In this document: one piece after another, positions 1 to 5,366 of the stretch
Layout of the letters: each line of letters starts with the position of its first letter
Numbering within the stretch: position 1 is the stretch's first letter
Assembly (NCBI GenBank): GCA_024643945.1
Contig: JAHELX010000281.1
Location: 1 to 5,366, forward strand
Direction: 5' to 3'
Length of the DNA stretch: 5,366 nucleotides
Source of the DNA: Anaerolineales bacterium
GTDB lineage: Bacteria > Chloroflexota > Anaerolineae > 4572-78 > NAK82
The notes under the pieces: model-generated
The model's database searches: none
Seen by the model: the letters and a program-made list of their open reading frames with translations, nothing else
Told to the model about the DNA's origin: nothing
Made by a program: the position numbers and the translations under genes

Positions 1-71
1 TACTATAGTGTATCACCTGCGCCGTGGCCGATGGCGCATAGCACATAGCCGCCATCAGCCATCCACCCTGG

Positions 72-905
72 TTACCTGCCGCTTAGTCCTCGTCTCACGC
101 GTTGCAGCCACCCGGGCAAGGATTCTTCGAATTGGGTGCGGTAAAAGGCGATCAAGACCCGGGCCAGCCGTTTCTCGTCCAGACGGCGGATCATACGACC
201 GTTGTGGGCGATGGAGATGATGCCGGTCTCTTCAGAGACGACGACGGCAATGGCATCGGTTCCTTCTGTCACGCCCAGGGCGGCCCGGTGCCGGGTGCCT
301 AACTGCCGGTCGCCACCGTTAACGGTGCTGAGCGGGAGTACACAGCCTGCCGCCACGATGCGGTCTTCCCGGACGATCACCGCACCGTCGTGTAGAGCGC
401 TGTTGGGGTAGAAGAGGGCCAGGAGCAATTCCCGGGACACCTCAGCGTCGAGGTGCACGCCGGTTTCATTGATGTCTTGCAGGCCGGTCTCGCGCTCCAG
501 CACGATGAGCGCCCCATGGCGGTTGAGTGAAAGCTGGCTGCAACTCTGAGCAATGACTTCGATCACCCGGCGCAAAGTGGTCTCTTGGGAATGCAGGTTG
601 AGAAAGCCCCCGGTGCCGCGTCCCAATCGCTCCAGAAGCCGGCGCAATTCCGGCTGGAACACGACCGGGATGGCGACCAGCAGAGCCGGCAATGAATTGC
701 GAATCAACCAGCTAAAAGCAGTCAGTTGAAAAACATGGGTGATGACGACCGTGACGACGACGATGATGACGATGCCGCGCAATAGTTGGACTGCTTGAGT
801 GCCCTGGATAAGCCTGAGCAGCCAATAGAAAATAAACGAAACAAGTAGAATGTCAATTACGCTCTTCCAATCAAGGCGTAAAAGGATGGACAGAACATTT
901 GTCAT
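72..905 (-). CDS. cdaA: CdaA-type membrane diadenylate cyclase
   Basis: Makes the second messenger c-di-AMP from two ATP at the cytoplasmic membrane; in known bacteria c-di-AMP controls potassium and osmolyte transport and cell-wall homeostasis. The 277-residue length is normal for CdaA. Three hydrophobic segments (about residues 16-33, 39-56 and 61-83) are followed by the family's PELRRLLERLGR stretch (85-96) and a DisA_N-type cyclase domain (about 105-255). Both catalytic signatures are intact: DGA at 173-175, within LHDGAVIV, and GTRHRAA at 203-209. SEETG at 224-228 is also conserved. The start fits because TM1 begins at the usual distance from it, but no Shine-Dalgarno sequence precedes it (only AATCAATCA). 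It starts 23 bp after the TPR gene's stop and is the last complete gene of the argF-TPR-cdaA run. CdaR/YbbR, commonly next in Firmicutes, is not recognisable in the remaining 71 bp. Family assignment is very secure; the signal regulating activity is unknown. Confidence 0.97.
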   Translation of the reverse strand: MTNVLSILLRLDWKSVIDILLVSFIFYWLLRLIQGTQAVQLLRGIVIIVVVTVVITHVFQLTAFSWLIRNSLPALLVAIPVVFQPELRRLLERLGRGTGGFLNLHSQETTLRRVIEVIAQSCSQLSLNRHGALIVLERETGLQDINETGVHLDAEVSRELLLALFYPNSALHDGAVIVREDRIVAAGCVLPLSTVNGGDRQLGTRHRAALGVTEGTDAIAVVVSEETGIISIAHNGRMIRRLDEKRLARVLIAFYRTQFEESLPGWLQRVRRGLSGR

Positions 906-928
906 TGATTGATTTGCTGATTTATCGG

Positions 929-3211
929 TTACAGGTTGCCGCCCTTTATCTGCGAAAACAGGCGGCGATATCCCTCTACGTCGTCAGGACCCAGTTTAAT
1001 GATGGTTTGAATGGTGCGGGCGGCCTCTTCGCGCAGTCCCGCTTCCAACTGCATTTCGCCGAGGGCATCGTATTCGGCGATCGCTTGCTTGATCGTCCCT
1101 TGCCGGGCATAGGCAGCCGCCAATCTGGCGCGCAATCCCATCTCTTCTGGTCGCGTTTGGACTGCCTCTCGCAGCACAGCCAAAATCTTTTGGGTTTTGC
1201 CAGTCCTCTGGTAGATACCCAGCAGCGTGTCGAGTGCCTGCAATGCTCTATCGTTTTGACCTCGCTTATAATACAGGTCCACCAGCGCCAATTGTGCCCG
1301 TTCGTCGTCCGGGTCTGCGGCCACGATGGATTCATAAGCTTTGGTGGCCCGCGCCCAATCCACGCGTTGGTTGTAGATGTCGCCCATGCGGTGCAGGATG
1401 TCCACTTTCCAGGCGGTTTCGTTGGAAGACCTGGGGACCAGGCGCAAAGCTTCGCTATATTTCTTTAGTGCCTGCTCCACCTGCGCCAACTGGTAATGGA
1501 CATCGGCCAGGATCAAGTATTGCTCGAGGGCCTGGTCAAACTCACCCTGCGTGACAAGCAGGTCAATCAGTTTGCCCCGAACCTTCACGTCCATAGGGGC
1601 CAGTCGGAGTATCTTTTGGTAGATATTGATGGCTTGCTGAGATTCGTCACGAATCTGGTAAACATCGGCGACGACCAGATACTTGGTGATAGCTTCTGCC
1701 GTGTGTTCCTGCTTCAAGAAAATGTCGGCCAGCCGAACGTGGAGAGGCAGGTACTCGGGTGCTTTTTGAATGGCGCGGAAACATTCCTCGGCTGCGGTCA
1801 TCAGCATGTTGCGTCGGATGTACTCACCTGTCAGGGCCATCACTGTGACGACAACCTCAGTTTCAGGTGTCTCCAGGTACTCAGCCAGCGTCATCAGGCC
1901 GTTACTCTCCGACAGACTATCCATACGGCGCCGTGCCTCCCGCGCCTTTTGTTCCCAATTCCGCTCAGAGAAGAATCTGAGGAGGGTCTGGATGAAGACA
2001 TTCGCTTTTTCAGTCTCGCCCTGGGCGATATAGCTGTCGGTTAGCAGTTGATACTTGGCAGTCAGACCCTTGACCTGGTCGGGGCGGATGGTTTGCAAAT
2101 CGACCGTTTTCACAACCTCGACAAAATGTTCCAGGGAGCGGCCTATGTTACCCGCTGCGCGATAGGTAAGGCCCAGCGCATAGTTAGAGCCCAGCGTGTA
2201 TGCTTCGTCGCGCATCGAACGCCGAAAAGCTCCAACCGCGTCGTCATACAGCATGCGTTCATAATAGAGCACGCCCAGGTTAAAGAAGACAGCCGTGCGG
2301 GTCAGTCCGCTATTGAGGATTTTGCGATAATTTCCGATGGCGTCATCCAGCAAACCGCGCGTTTGTTGATCTATGACTTGGCCAATCAGGGCTATTATTC
2401 CCGCGTCGGGACTGGATTCCGCGTCGGTTTCAAAGAGCATGTTGGCCAACTCTTGCAACGCATGTCGTTGTGCCCTCTCCATTGGATTCTGGCCGTCTCT
2501 CTCTTCTTCGACCTCTGCTGCCAGACTTTCGAAGCTCAAAATGTCTTCGTCTGCCGGCTCTTGGCGGATGGATTCAACCTCTGACTCGCCCCAGAAATCC
2601 AGGTCAATCATCGACGGTGCGCGGGCGCTTTGCAGTGACTTGAGCCCGGTTTGCGCCTTGCTATTGTCAGGGTCCAGGCGGAGAGCCTCCTGGTAATATT
2701 CAATAGCCAAGTCCTCGTCACCCTGGCGTTGCTCGATGGTCGCCAGGGTAGCGTATTCGGCTGCTGCCTGGTCTGACCGGCCAAGCTGTTCCAACACCTG
2801 GGCTAGATTGAGATAAGCTTCAACCTGATTGGGGGCCAAACGCGAGGCTCGAGTCCAGGCGTCGGCAGCATCTTCCGGTTTGTCTTGCCGGGCGAAAGCA
2901 TGGCCACTTCGGGTGTGGGTGGCGGCCGCTTCTTCGAGCATGCCCAGACGCTCCTGCACGTCGGCCAGATTGGCCAGGGCATTGACGTCCCCTGGAGCAA
3001 GCTGCACAGCTCGTTCAAAGACTTTAAGCGCAACTTGTGGCTGTCCCAGTTCCAGGAATGCGCCGCCCAGGCCCAGCGTTGCAGCCAGATCCTGCGGAAA
3101 TTCCGTTAGGGCCTGTTTATAGGCCTCAATGGCTGCCCTCCAATTACGGTTCCAGCTATGATCGAAGGCGGCGCGCATGGCTTGCTCATAGATGTCTCGG
3201 TTGCCAGCCAT
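929..3211 (-). CDS. large tetratricopeptide-repeat (TPR) protein
   Basis: A 760-residue soluble protein made almost entirely of TPR helix pairs, which normally act as protein-interaction scaffolds; no enzymatic domain, signal peptide or membrane segment is visible. An N-terminal TPR block (about 20-195) has canonical repeats such as those ending in ALRLDPDN (176-183). It is followed by an acidic, low-repeat linker (about 197-245, rich in E/D, with the segment MIDLDFWGES). A second, longer solenoid runs from about 250 to 750, with clear repeats near 286-365, 505-540, 555-592, 604-636 and 640-690. The start is well supported by GGAGAG six bases upstream of the ATG. It lies 40 bp after argF and 23 bp before cdaA, suggesting cotranscription; a role as a partner or regulator of CdaA is only inferred. 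Proteins of this style are familiar to me from Chloroflexota, where they are usually annotated only as TPR proteins. The exact function is unknown. Confidence 0.93.
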   Translation of the reverse strand: MAGNRDIYEQAMRAAFDHSWNRNWRAAIEAYKQALTEFPQDLAATLGLGGAFLELGQPQVALKVFERAVQLAPGDVNALANLADVQERLGMLEEAAATHTRSGHAFARQDKPEDAADAWTRASRLAPNQVEAYLNLAQVLEQLGRSDQAAAEYATLATIEQRQGDEDLAIEYYQEALRLDPDNSKAQTGLKSLQSARAPSMIDLDFWGESEVESIRQEPADEDILSFESLAAEVEEERDGQNPMERAQRHALQELANMLFETDAESSPDAGIIALIGQVIDQQTRGLLDDAIGNYRKILNSGLTRTAVFFNLGVLYYERMLYDDAVGAFRRSMRDEAYTLGSNYALGLTYRAAGNIGRSLEHFVEVVKTVDLQTIRPDQVKGLTAKYQLLTDSYIAQGETEKANVFIQTLLRFFSERNWEQKAREARRRMDSLSESNGLMTLAEYLETPETEVVVTVMALTGEYIRRNMLMTAAEECFRAIQKAPEYLPLHVRLADIFLKQEHTAEAITKYLVVADVYQIRDESQQAINIYQKILRLAPMDVKVRGKLIDLLVTQGEFDQALEQYLILADVHYQLAQVEQALKKYSEALRLVPRSSNETAWKVDILHRMGDIYNQRVDWARATKAYESIVAADPDDERAQLALVDLYYKRGQNDRALQALDTLLGIYQRTGKTQKILAVLREAVQTRPEEMGLRARLAAAYARQGTIKQAIAEYDALGEMQLEAGLREEAARTIQTIIKLGPDDVEGYRRLFSQIKGGNL

Positions 3212-3216
3212 CCCAA

Positions 3217-3222
3217 ACTCTC
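3217..3222 (-). promoter_or_regulatory. ribosome binding site of the TPR gene
   Basis: GGAGAG on the minus strand lies six bases before the ATG at 3211. It fixes the start of the TPR gene and shows independent translation initiation within the proposed operon. Confidence 0.7.
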
Positions 3223-3251
3223 CAGAAATGTCAAATTTTAATGTTTGATCA

Positions 3252-4172
3252 TTATCCGGCCATCAAGATGGCCAGGATACCCTTCTGGGCATGCAGTCGA
3301 TTCTCTGCCTGGTCGAAGATAGCAGACTGAGGGCCATCGGCTACTTCGTCAGTGATTTCTTGTCCCCGGTGAGCAGGAAGACAGTGCATCACAATGGCTT
3401 CGGGCTGAGCGTGAGCCAACAGGTTGCTGTTTACCTGGTAAGGGGGGAAGATCGTGGCCCGCCGGGCCGTCTCTTCTTCCTGCCCCATGCTCGTCCAGGT
3501 ATCGGTATATACGACGTCGGCCCCGGTCACCGCTTCCACCGGGTCGTGGGTGATCAGGATCTGGCTGCCGCTCTCTTGTGCGAATTGTCGTCCCAACTCA
3601 ACAGCCTCGGCCGGCGATTCGTAGCCAGGCGGGCTGCTAATGGCAATGTGCATGCCAAGTTTCGTGGCCGCAAAGAGCAATGAGACGGTCACATTGTTGC
3701 CATCGCCCACGTAGGCCAGCTTCAATCCTTTAAGATCGCCCTTTCTTTCCCAGATCGTGAGCATGTCGGCCATGCCCTGGCAGGGATGGTTATAATCGCT
3801 CAAACCGTTGATAACAGGCACCCGTGAGTACTTGGCTAACTGCAAGATGTGATCGTGGTCAAACACGCGGGCCATAATGCCGTCTAGGTAGCCTGAGAGG
3901 ACCCGAGCCACATCCCCGATGCTCTCTCGCTGGCCCAGACCAATTTCGTTGGGAGAGAGGTAAAGCGCGTGACCACCCAGGTGCAGCATAGCCACGTCGA
4001 AAGAGACCCGCGTGCGCAACGATGGCTTCTGAAAGATCATACCCAGCACTTTGCCTTTGAGAAGAGGCTGGTTGCCTCCTTTGTGCCACTGGTCTTTCAA
4101 CTCCCTCGCCCGGCTTAGTATTCCCCAAATTTGGCCTGCCGTCAAGTCAGCCATACTGATGAAATCTTTCAT
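3252..4172 (-). CDS. argF: ornithine carbamoyltransferase
   Basis: Transfers the carbamoyl group from carbamoyl phosphate to ornithine to give citrulline, the sixth step of arginine synthesis, in the cytoplasm. At 306 residues it has normal family length. Visible motifs, numbered from the chosen Met: SLRTR 51-55 (carbamoyl-phosphate loop, Leu in place of the commoner Thr, as in some Thermus/Deinococcus-like enzymes), LGQRES 79-84, HPCQ 129-132, DTWTSMG 224-230 (ornithine site) and HCLPA 263-267 (catalytic Cys). These distinguish it from aspartate carbamoyltransferase and from the N-acetyl- or N-succinylornithine enzymes. Two starts are possible: ATG at 4184, with AAAGGA only 4 bp away, and ATG at 4172, with GAGGG 5 bp away. 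I chose 4172 because [10 protein letters not shown] aligns with the usual family N-terminus. It ends in tandem stops (TAATGA) and is the first gene of a likely argF-TPR-cdaA operon. No other arg gene is in the window. A catabolic role (arcB) cannot be excluded from sequence alone. Confidence 0.95.
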   Translation of the reverse strand: MKDFISMADLTAGQIWGILSRARELKDQWHKGGNQPLLKGKVLGMIFQKPSLRTRVSFDVAMLHLGGHALYLSPNEIGLGQRESIGDVARVLSGYLDGIMARVFDHDHILQLAKYSRVPVINGLSDYNHPCQGMADMLTIWERKGDLKGLKLAYVGDGNNVTVSLLFAATKLGMHIAISSPPGYESPAEAVELGRQFAQESGSQILITHDPVEAVTGADVVYTDTWTSMGQEEETARRATIFPPYQVNSNLLAHAQPEAIVMHCLPAHRGQEITDEVADGPQSAIFDQAENRLHAQKGILAILMAG

Positions 4173-4214
4173 GATGACCCTCATCTTGTCCTTTTGCGGT
4201 AGAATTCCAGGTCA

Positions 4215-4223
4215 AGTATACCA
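4215..4223 (-). promoter_or_regulatory. probable extended -10 promoter of the argF-TPR-cdaA operon
   Basis: Minus strand TGGTATACT matches the extended -10 form TGnTATAnT. It predicts a start near 4208 and a leader of about 36 nt before ATG 4172. A perfect TTGACA (4230-4235) lies only 9 bp upstream, too close to be the -35 for this -10, so the promoter would rely on the extended -10 or on an activator. The TTGAC word recurs immediately downstream (4211-4215), giving two copies 20 bp apart that flank the -10. No clear ArgR box (paired TGAATA/TATTCA halves) is seen. Confidence 0.4.
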
Positions 4224-4250
4224 CAACTATGTCAAACAAAAAAGCTACTA

Positions 4251-4300
4251 GAGGCAGAAGGGGTCTGTTCTAAATTTTGGGACACACCCGAGGTAGAAGG
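4251..4300. repeat. 29-bp imperfect palindrome flanked by 11-bp direct repeats
   Basis: Positions 4261-4289 form an imperfect palindrome centred on T4275: 14-base arms starting GGGTCTGT and ending ACACACCC, with 11 of 14 positions matching. Two of the three differences become G-U pairs in a plus-strand RNA. It is flanked by GAGGCAGAAGG (4251-4261) and GAGGTAGAAGG (4290-4300), direct repeats with one mismatch. The layout resembles the footprint or fused ends of a mobile element with a target duplication, but it could also be an operator lying just upstream of the argF promoter. No transposase is present. Confidence 0.5.
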
Positions 4301-4305
4301 AGGGG

Positions 4306-4346
4306 AAAAAGGATAACCGCCTGTGTGGGCGTCACAGGCGGTTACC
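4306..4346 (-). terminator. rho-independent terminator, minus strand
   Basis: A 12-bp perfect stem (TAACCGCCTGTG at 4314-4325 with its complement at 4333-4344, loop of 7) is extended by two G-C pairs past a single bulged A (4313). On the minus strand it is followed at once by TTTTT (4310-4306); on the plus strand there is no T run. It would end transcripts arriving from the receiver gene or from the putative small-RNA promoter at 4528-4536, and so insulates the argF operon. Confidence 0.8.
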
Positions 4347-4521
4347 TGGTCCCAAGGCTTTGGTGGTGATGATTGAGCTTGGATAATGCCTTGGGCCTTT
4401 CTCAGGCCACGGCCCTCATTGAAGGAGGGGGTTACGAGTTTGGGCTCTTCTATTGGGGCTCACTTGGGAGGAGAGTTTATTGGACGTTGTCCCCTGTATA
4501 AAGACGTATGTGAGCCGTGGC
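4308..4521 (-). ncRNA. candidate structured small RNA or leader, minus strand
   Basis: This stretch has no convincing coding frame but a plausible transcription unit on the minus strand: an extended -10 at its upstream end and the terminator at 4306-4346 at its downstream end. In between are closely packed hairpins: CCCTC/GAGGG (4413-4417 with 4425-4429), GGCCT/AGGCC (4394-4398 with 4404-4408) and an 8-bp CCCAAGGC/GCCTTGGG stem (4351-4358 with 4388-4395, loop of 29). GGGCC (4393-4397) can pair instead with GGCCC (4411-4415), so alternative folds exist. I do not recognise it as 6S, RNase P, SRP RNA, tmRNA or a known riboswitch. It could equally be the 3' untranslated tail of the receiver gene. 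Expression is inferred only. Confidence 0.3.
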
Positions 4522-4527
4522 GATAAT

Positions 4528-4536
4528 ATCTTATCA
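4528..4536 (-). promoter_or_regulatory. candidate extended -10 promoter
   Basis: Minus strand TGATAAGAT (TGn plus TAnnnT) with no good -35; the nearest 17-bp-spaced hexamer is CTGCAA. It lies 21 bp downstream of the last of four tandem TTTAC repeats, as expected for an activator-dependent promoter. The predicted start is near 4521, leading into the hairpin-rich region and its terminator. A TATTAT (4523-4528) overlaps and could be used instead. Confidence 0.35.
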
Positions 4537-4554
4537 CAAAAACAAGAGTTTTGC

Positions 4555-4594
4555 AGTAAAGATTGCGTAAAGAGTTAGTAAATTTAACGTAAAG
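4555..4594 (-). promoter_or_regulatory. four 11-bp tandem repeats, OmpR/PhoB-type operator
   Basis: On the minus strand the words TTTACG, TTTACT, TTTACG and TTTACT (one flanked as ATTTACT) recur at exactly 11-bp intervals; in plus coordinates they occupy 4588-4594, 4577-4583, 4566-4572 and 4555-4561. Direct repeats in one helical-turn phase are the usual target of OmpR/PhoB winged-helix response regulators, and TTTACn-N5 resembles the TTAACA-N5 repeats bound by Bacillus PhoP. The array sits just upstream of the candidate promoter at 4528-4536. The cognate regulator is not in the window. Confidence 0.5.
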
Positions 4595-4642
4595 ATCCCC
4601 CCTGGCTTTTCACAGCGTGTTTGAAGATGGATATCCACTGCT

Positions 4643-5059
4643 TCAGGCAGCCAGAGCCTGACTGCCGAAGGCGTTCATCATGCTGGTGTCGCACAGATAG
4701 TTGGCCGCCAGACGAGGAAGACGTACGATGATGTCTTCAGGTTTTGGCAGGCTAAGCAGATAGCCGTCCAACTCGAGGTCGTGAGCCAGGAAGTTGATGT
4801 CTGGAGCAGAGCCAGTCGAGATGCCAACGATGCTCAGATTAGGGAATTGGAGGCGGACTGCTGGCAACAAGCCCCGCAAAAAGCTGGTCAGCCCGTCGAG
4901 GTCTATAAGGAGAAGATCCCATTCCTGATTGGGGCGACAAAGGCGATCGATCACCCGGGTGCTGGTTTCCACTTGCACGCCTTCGTCGCACAGCCCTTGC
5001 GCCACCCGTTGCAGGGCCAGGCTATCGCCACCACACACCAGGACTTGAAGGGATTTCAT
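4643..5059 (-). CDS. stand-alone receiver-like (REC) protein, degenerate acidic pocket
   Basis: A 138-residue single-domain protein with the alternating beta/alpha pattern of a response-regulator receiver. The likely phospho-acceptor is Asp53 (in LLLIDLDG), the switch Ser/Thr is at 81-82 (GIST) and the conserved Lys-Pro is at 106-107 (SLPKP). The paired acidic residues that hold Mg2+ after beta-1 are replaced by Gly10-Gly11 (VLVCGGDS), with only Asp12 left. Metal-dependent phosphorylation is therefore doubtful and it may be a pseudo-receiver. A short tail (118-138) follows; there is no DNA-binding or enzymatic output domain and no sensor kinase nearby. I start it at ATG 5059 because GAGGTGGG sits at good spacing just upstream. 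The frame is also open to an ATG at 5101, but that would put the start almost on the predicted transcription start and adds a non-homologous 14-residue leader. It appears to be transcribed alone from the repeat-rich promoter upstream. The REC-like fold is fairly sure; the function is unknown. Confidence 0.8.
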   Translation of the reverse strand: MKSLQVLVCGGDSLALQRVAQGLCDEGVQVETSTRVIDRLCRPNQEWDLLLIDLDGLTSFLRGLLPAVRLQFPNLSIVGISTGSAPDINFLAHDLELDGYLLSLPKPEDIIVRLPRLAANYLCDTSMMNAFGSQALAA

Positions 5060-5106
5060 GAGCCCACCTCGTATCTTTTCTCTGGTAAAGAGCAACCACA
5101 TCCCTT

Positions 5107-5115
5107 ACTCTATCA
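5107..5115 (-). promoter_or_regulatory. candidate extended -10 promoter of the receiver-like gene
   Basis: Minus strand TGATAGAGT has the TGn-TAnnnT form and closely resembles TGATAAGAT at 4528-4536. It predicts a start near 5100 and a leader of about 41 nt before ATG 5059, which favours that start over the ATG at 5101. No -35 is recognisable, and it abuts a palindrome and repeat array, so activator control is likely. Confidence 0.35.
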
Positions 5116-5218
5116 AACCCGGGTTTGAATCGGGTTTGAGCTTTCTAAGAACCGGGTTTGAGCTTTCTAGGAAAGCAGTTAAAGAGCGGGTTAAAATGGT
5201 TAAAATCAAGAGGCTAAA
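5113..5218 (-). promoter_or_regulatory. phased repeat array and 16-bp palindrome upstream of the receiver-like gene
   Basis: TCAAACCCGGGTTTGA (5113-5128) is a perfect 16-bp palindrome. Its right half begins a series of GGGTTTGA words at 5121, 5132 and 5154 (steps of 11 and 22). Two 22-bp units (5131-5152 and 5153-5174) are near-identical and each also contains TTTCTARGAA. Further upstream GTTAAA recurs at 5178, 5190 and 5199, and GCTAAA at 5213, with spacing 9-14. On the minus strand these read TCAAAC/TTTAAC. The 11-bp phasing suggests several regulator dimers bound side by side. Confidence 0.5.
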
Positions 5219-5220
5219 CG

Positions 5221-5256
5221 CAAAAGAGAGCCACCCTTTGGCCGGGGTGGCTCTCT
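5221..5256 (-). terminator. rho-independent terminator, minus strand
   Basis: A 12-bp perfect stem (AGAGAGCCACCC at 5225-5236 with 5245-5256, loop TTTGGCCG) is followed on the minus strand by TTTTGCGTTT. The plus strand lacks a T run. It should end a minus-strand transcript entering from beyond the right edge and separates it from the receiver-like gene's promoter. Confidence 0.75.
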
Positions 5257-5291
5257 GCAAATGCGGTGTGGTCGTCTTACTGCTGTCTTCT

Positions 5292-5366
5292 GAAGCCGGC
5301 TCATGTAGGCTTCGAGGTGAAATCGGCCCAAAATCCCAGGCAAAAACAGGCTATTTCACCTTGAAG
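5292..5366. repeat. overlapping inverted repeats at the right edge
   Basis: CTTCGAGGTGAAAT (5310-5323) is mirrored by ATTTCACCTTGAAG (5353-5366): 13 of 14 positions match across a 29-base loop that contains two GCCTG words. A second hairpin, GAAGCC/GGCTTC (5292-5297 with 5308-5313), shares bases 5310-5313 with it, so the two folds exclude each other. The window ends exactly at the outer arm, so its true extent is unknown. On the minus strand one frame is open for 21 codons and stops at 5301-5303, so the tail of a gene cannot be excluded; no protein family is recognisable in it. It is not a tRNA. Confidence 0.4.

Noticed and set aside
1..55. Minus-strand open frame from ATG 55 running off the left edge, with AGGGTGG seven bases upstream
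   Set aside because: Only 18 codons are visible and they do not resemble the hydrophobic N-terminus expected of CdaR/YbbR. It may be a real gene start, but nothing beyond the ribosome-binding match supports it.
899..2584. Long plus-strand open frames (about 180-190 codons each) opposite the TPR gene
   Set aside because: They are antisense to a strongly supported TPR coding frame, lack ribosome binding sites and family-like composition, and are explained by codon bias of the real gene.
3291..3683. 130-codon plus-strand open frame opposite argF
   Set aside because: Antisense shadow of a gene whose catalytic motifs are all intact.
4386..4526. 46-codon plus-strand frame from ATG 4386
   Set aside because: No convincing ribosome binding site, runs through the hairpin region, and the product resembles nothing I know.
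4480..4578. 32-codon plus-strand frame from TTG 4480 with a good GGAGGAG ahead of it
   Set aside because: The binding site and spacing are attractive, but the start is TTG, the frame overlaps the operator repeats and minus-strand promoter, and no plus-strand promoter or terminator supports it. Conservation would be needed to revive it.
4628..4637. 10-bp palindrome TGGATATCCA just after the receiver-like gene's stop
   Set aside because: Too short for a terminator stem with no loop or T run; consistent with chance.
5060..5101. N-terminal extension of the receiver-like protein to ATG 5101
   Set aside because: The added 14 residues precede the beta-1 strand without family similarity, the better ribosome binding site belongs to ATG 5059, and the predicted transcription start is near 5100.
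5205..5305. Minus-strand open frame starting MSRLQKTAV at the right side
   Set aside because: It runs straight through a strong terminator hairpin and into the repeat array, so it is unlikely to be translated.

Overview
The window holds a compact minus-strand block of four protein genes with short coding gaps, plus two unusually structured intergenic regions. The base composition is moderately GC-rich. The TPR protein style, the ornithine carbamoyltransferase with an SLRTR (not STRTR) phosphate-binding motif, and a CdaA-type cyclase all suggest a Chloroflexota-like bacterium (Anaerolineae or relatives). That placement is inference from gene style; no marker gene in the window fixes it.

Reading in the direction of transcription (right to left): the right edge (5257-5366) has inverted repeats and no clear gene. 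A strong minus-strand terminator (5225-5256) ends whatever lies beyond the edge. Positions 5113-5218 carry an array of GTTTGA/GTTAAA-like repeats, mostly in 11-bp phase, next to a 16-bp perfect palindrome and an extended -10 promoter. This leads into a stand-alone receiver-like protein of 138 residues (4643-5059). It keeps the phospho-acceptor Asp but has lost the acidic metal pocket.

The 458-bp gap 4185-4642 has no convincing protein gene but is full of signals. It contains four exact 11-bp-period TTTAC repeats (an OmpR/PhoB-type operator layout), an extended -10, a chain of hairpins and a rho-independent terminator, all on the minus strand. Together they outline a possible regulated small RNA of about 210 nt. 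Beyond the terminator lie a 29-bp imperfect palindrome flanked by direct repeats and the likely promoter of the next operon.

That operon is argF (ornithine carbamoyltransferase, 3252-4172), then a 760-residue TPR protein (929-3211), then cdaA (membrane diadenylate cyclase, 72-905). The gaps are 40 and 23 bp, so one transcript is likely. It would couple an arginine-biosynthesis enzyme, a protein-interaction scaffold and c-di-AMP synthesis. CdaR/YbbR, the usual downstream partner of CdaA, is not visible in the 71 bp left before the edge.
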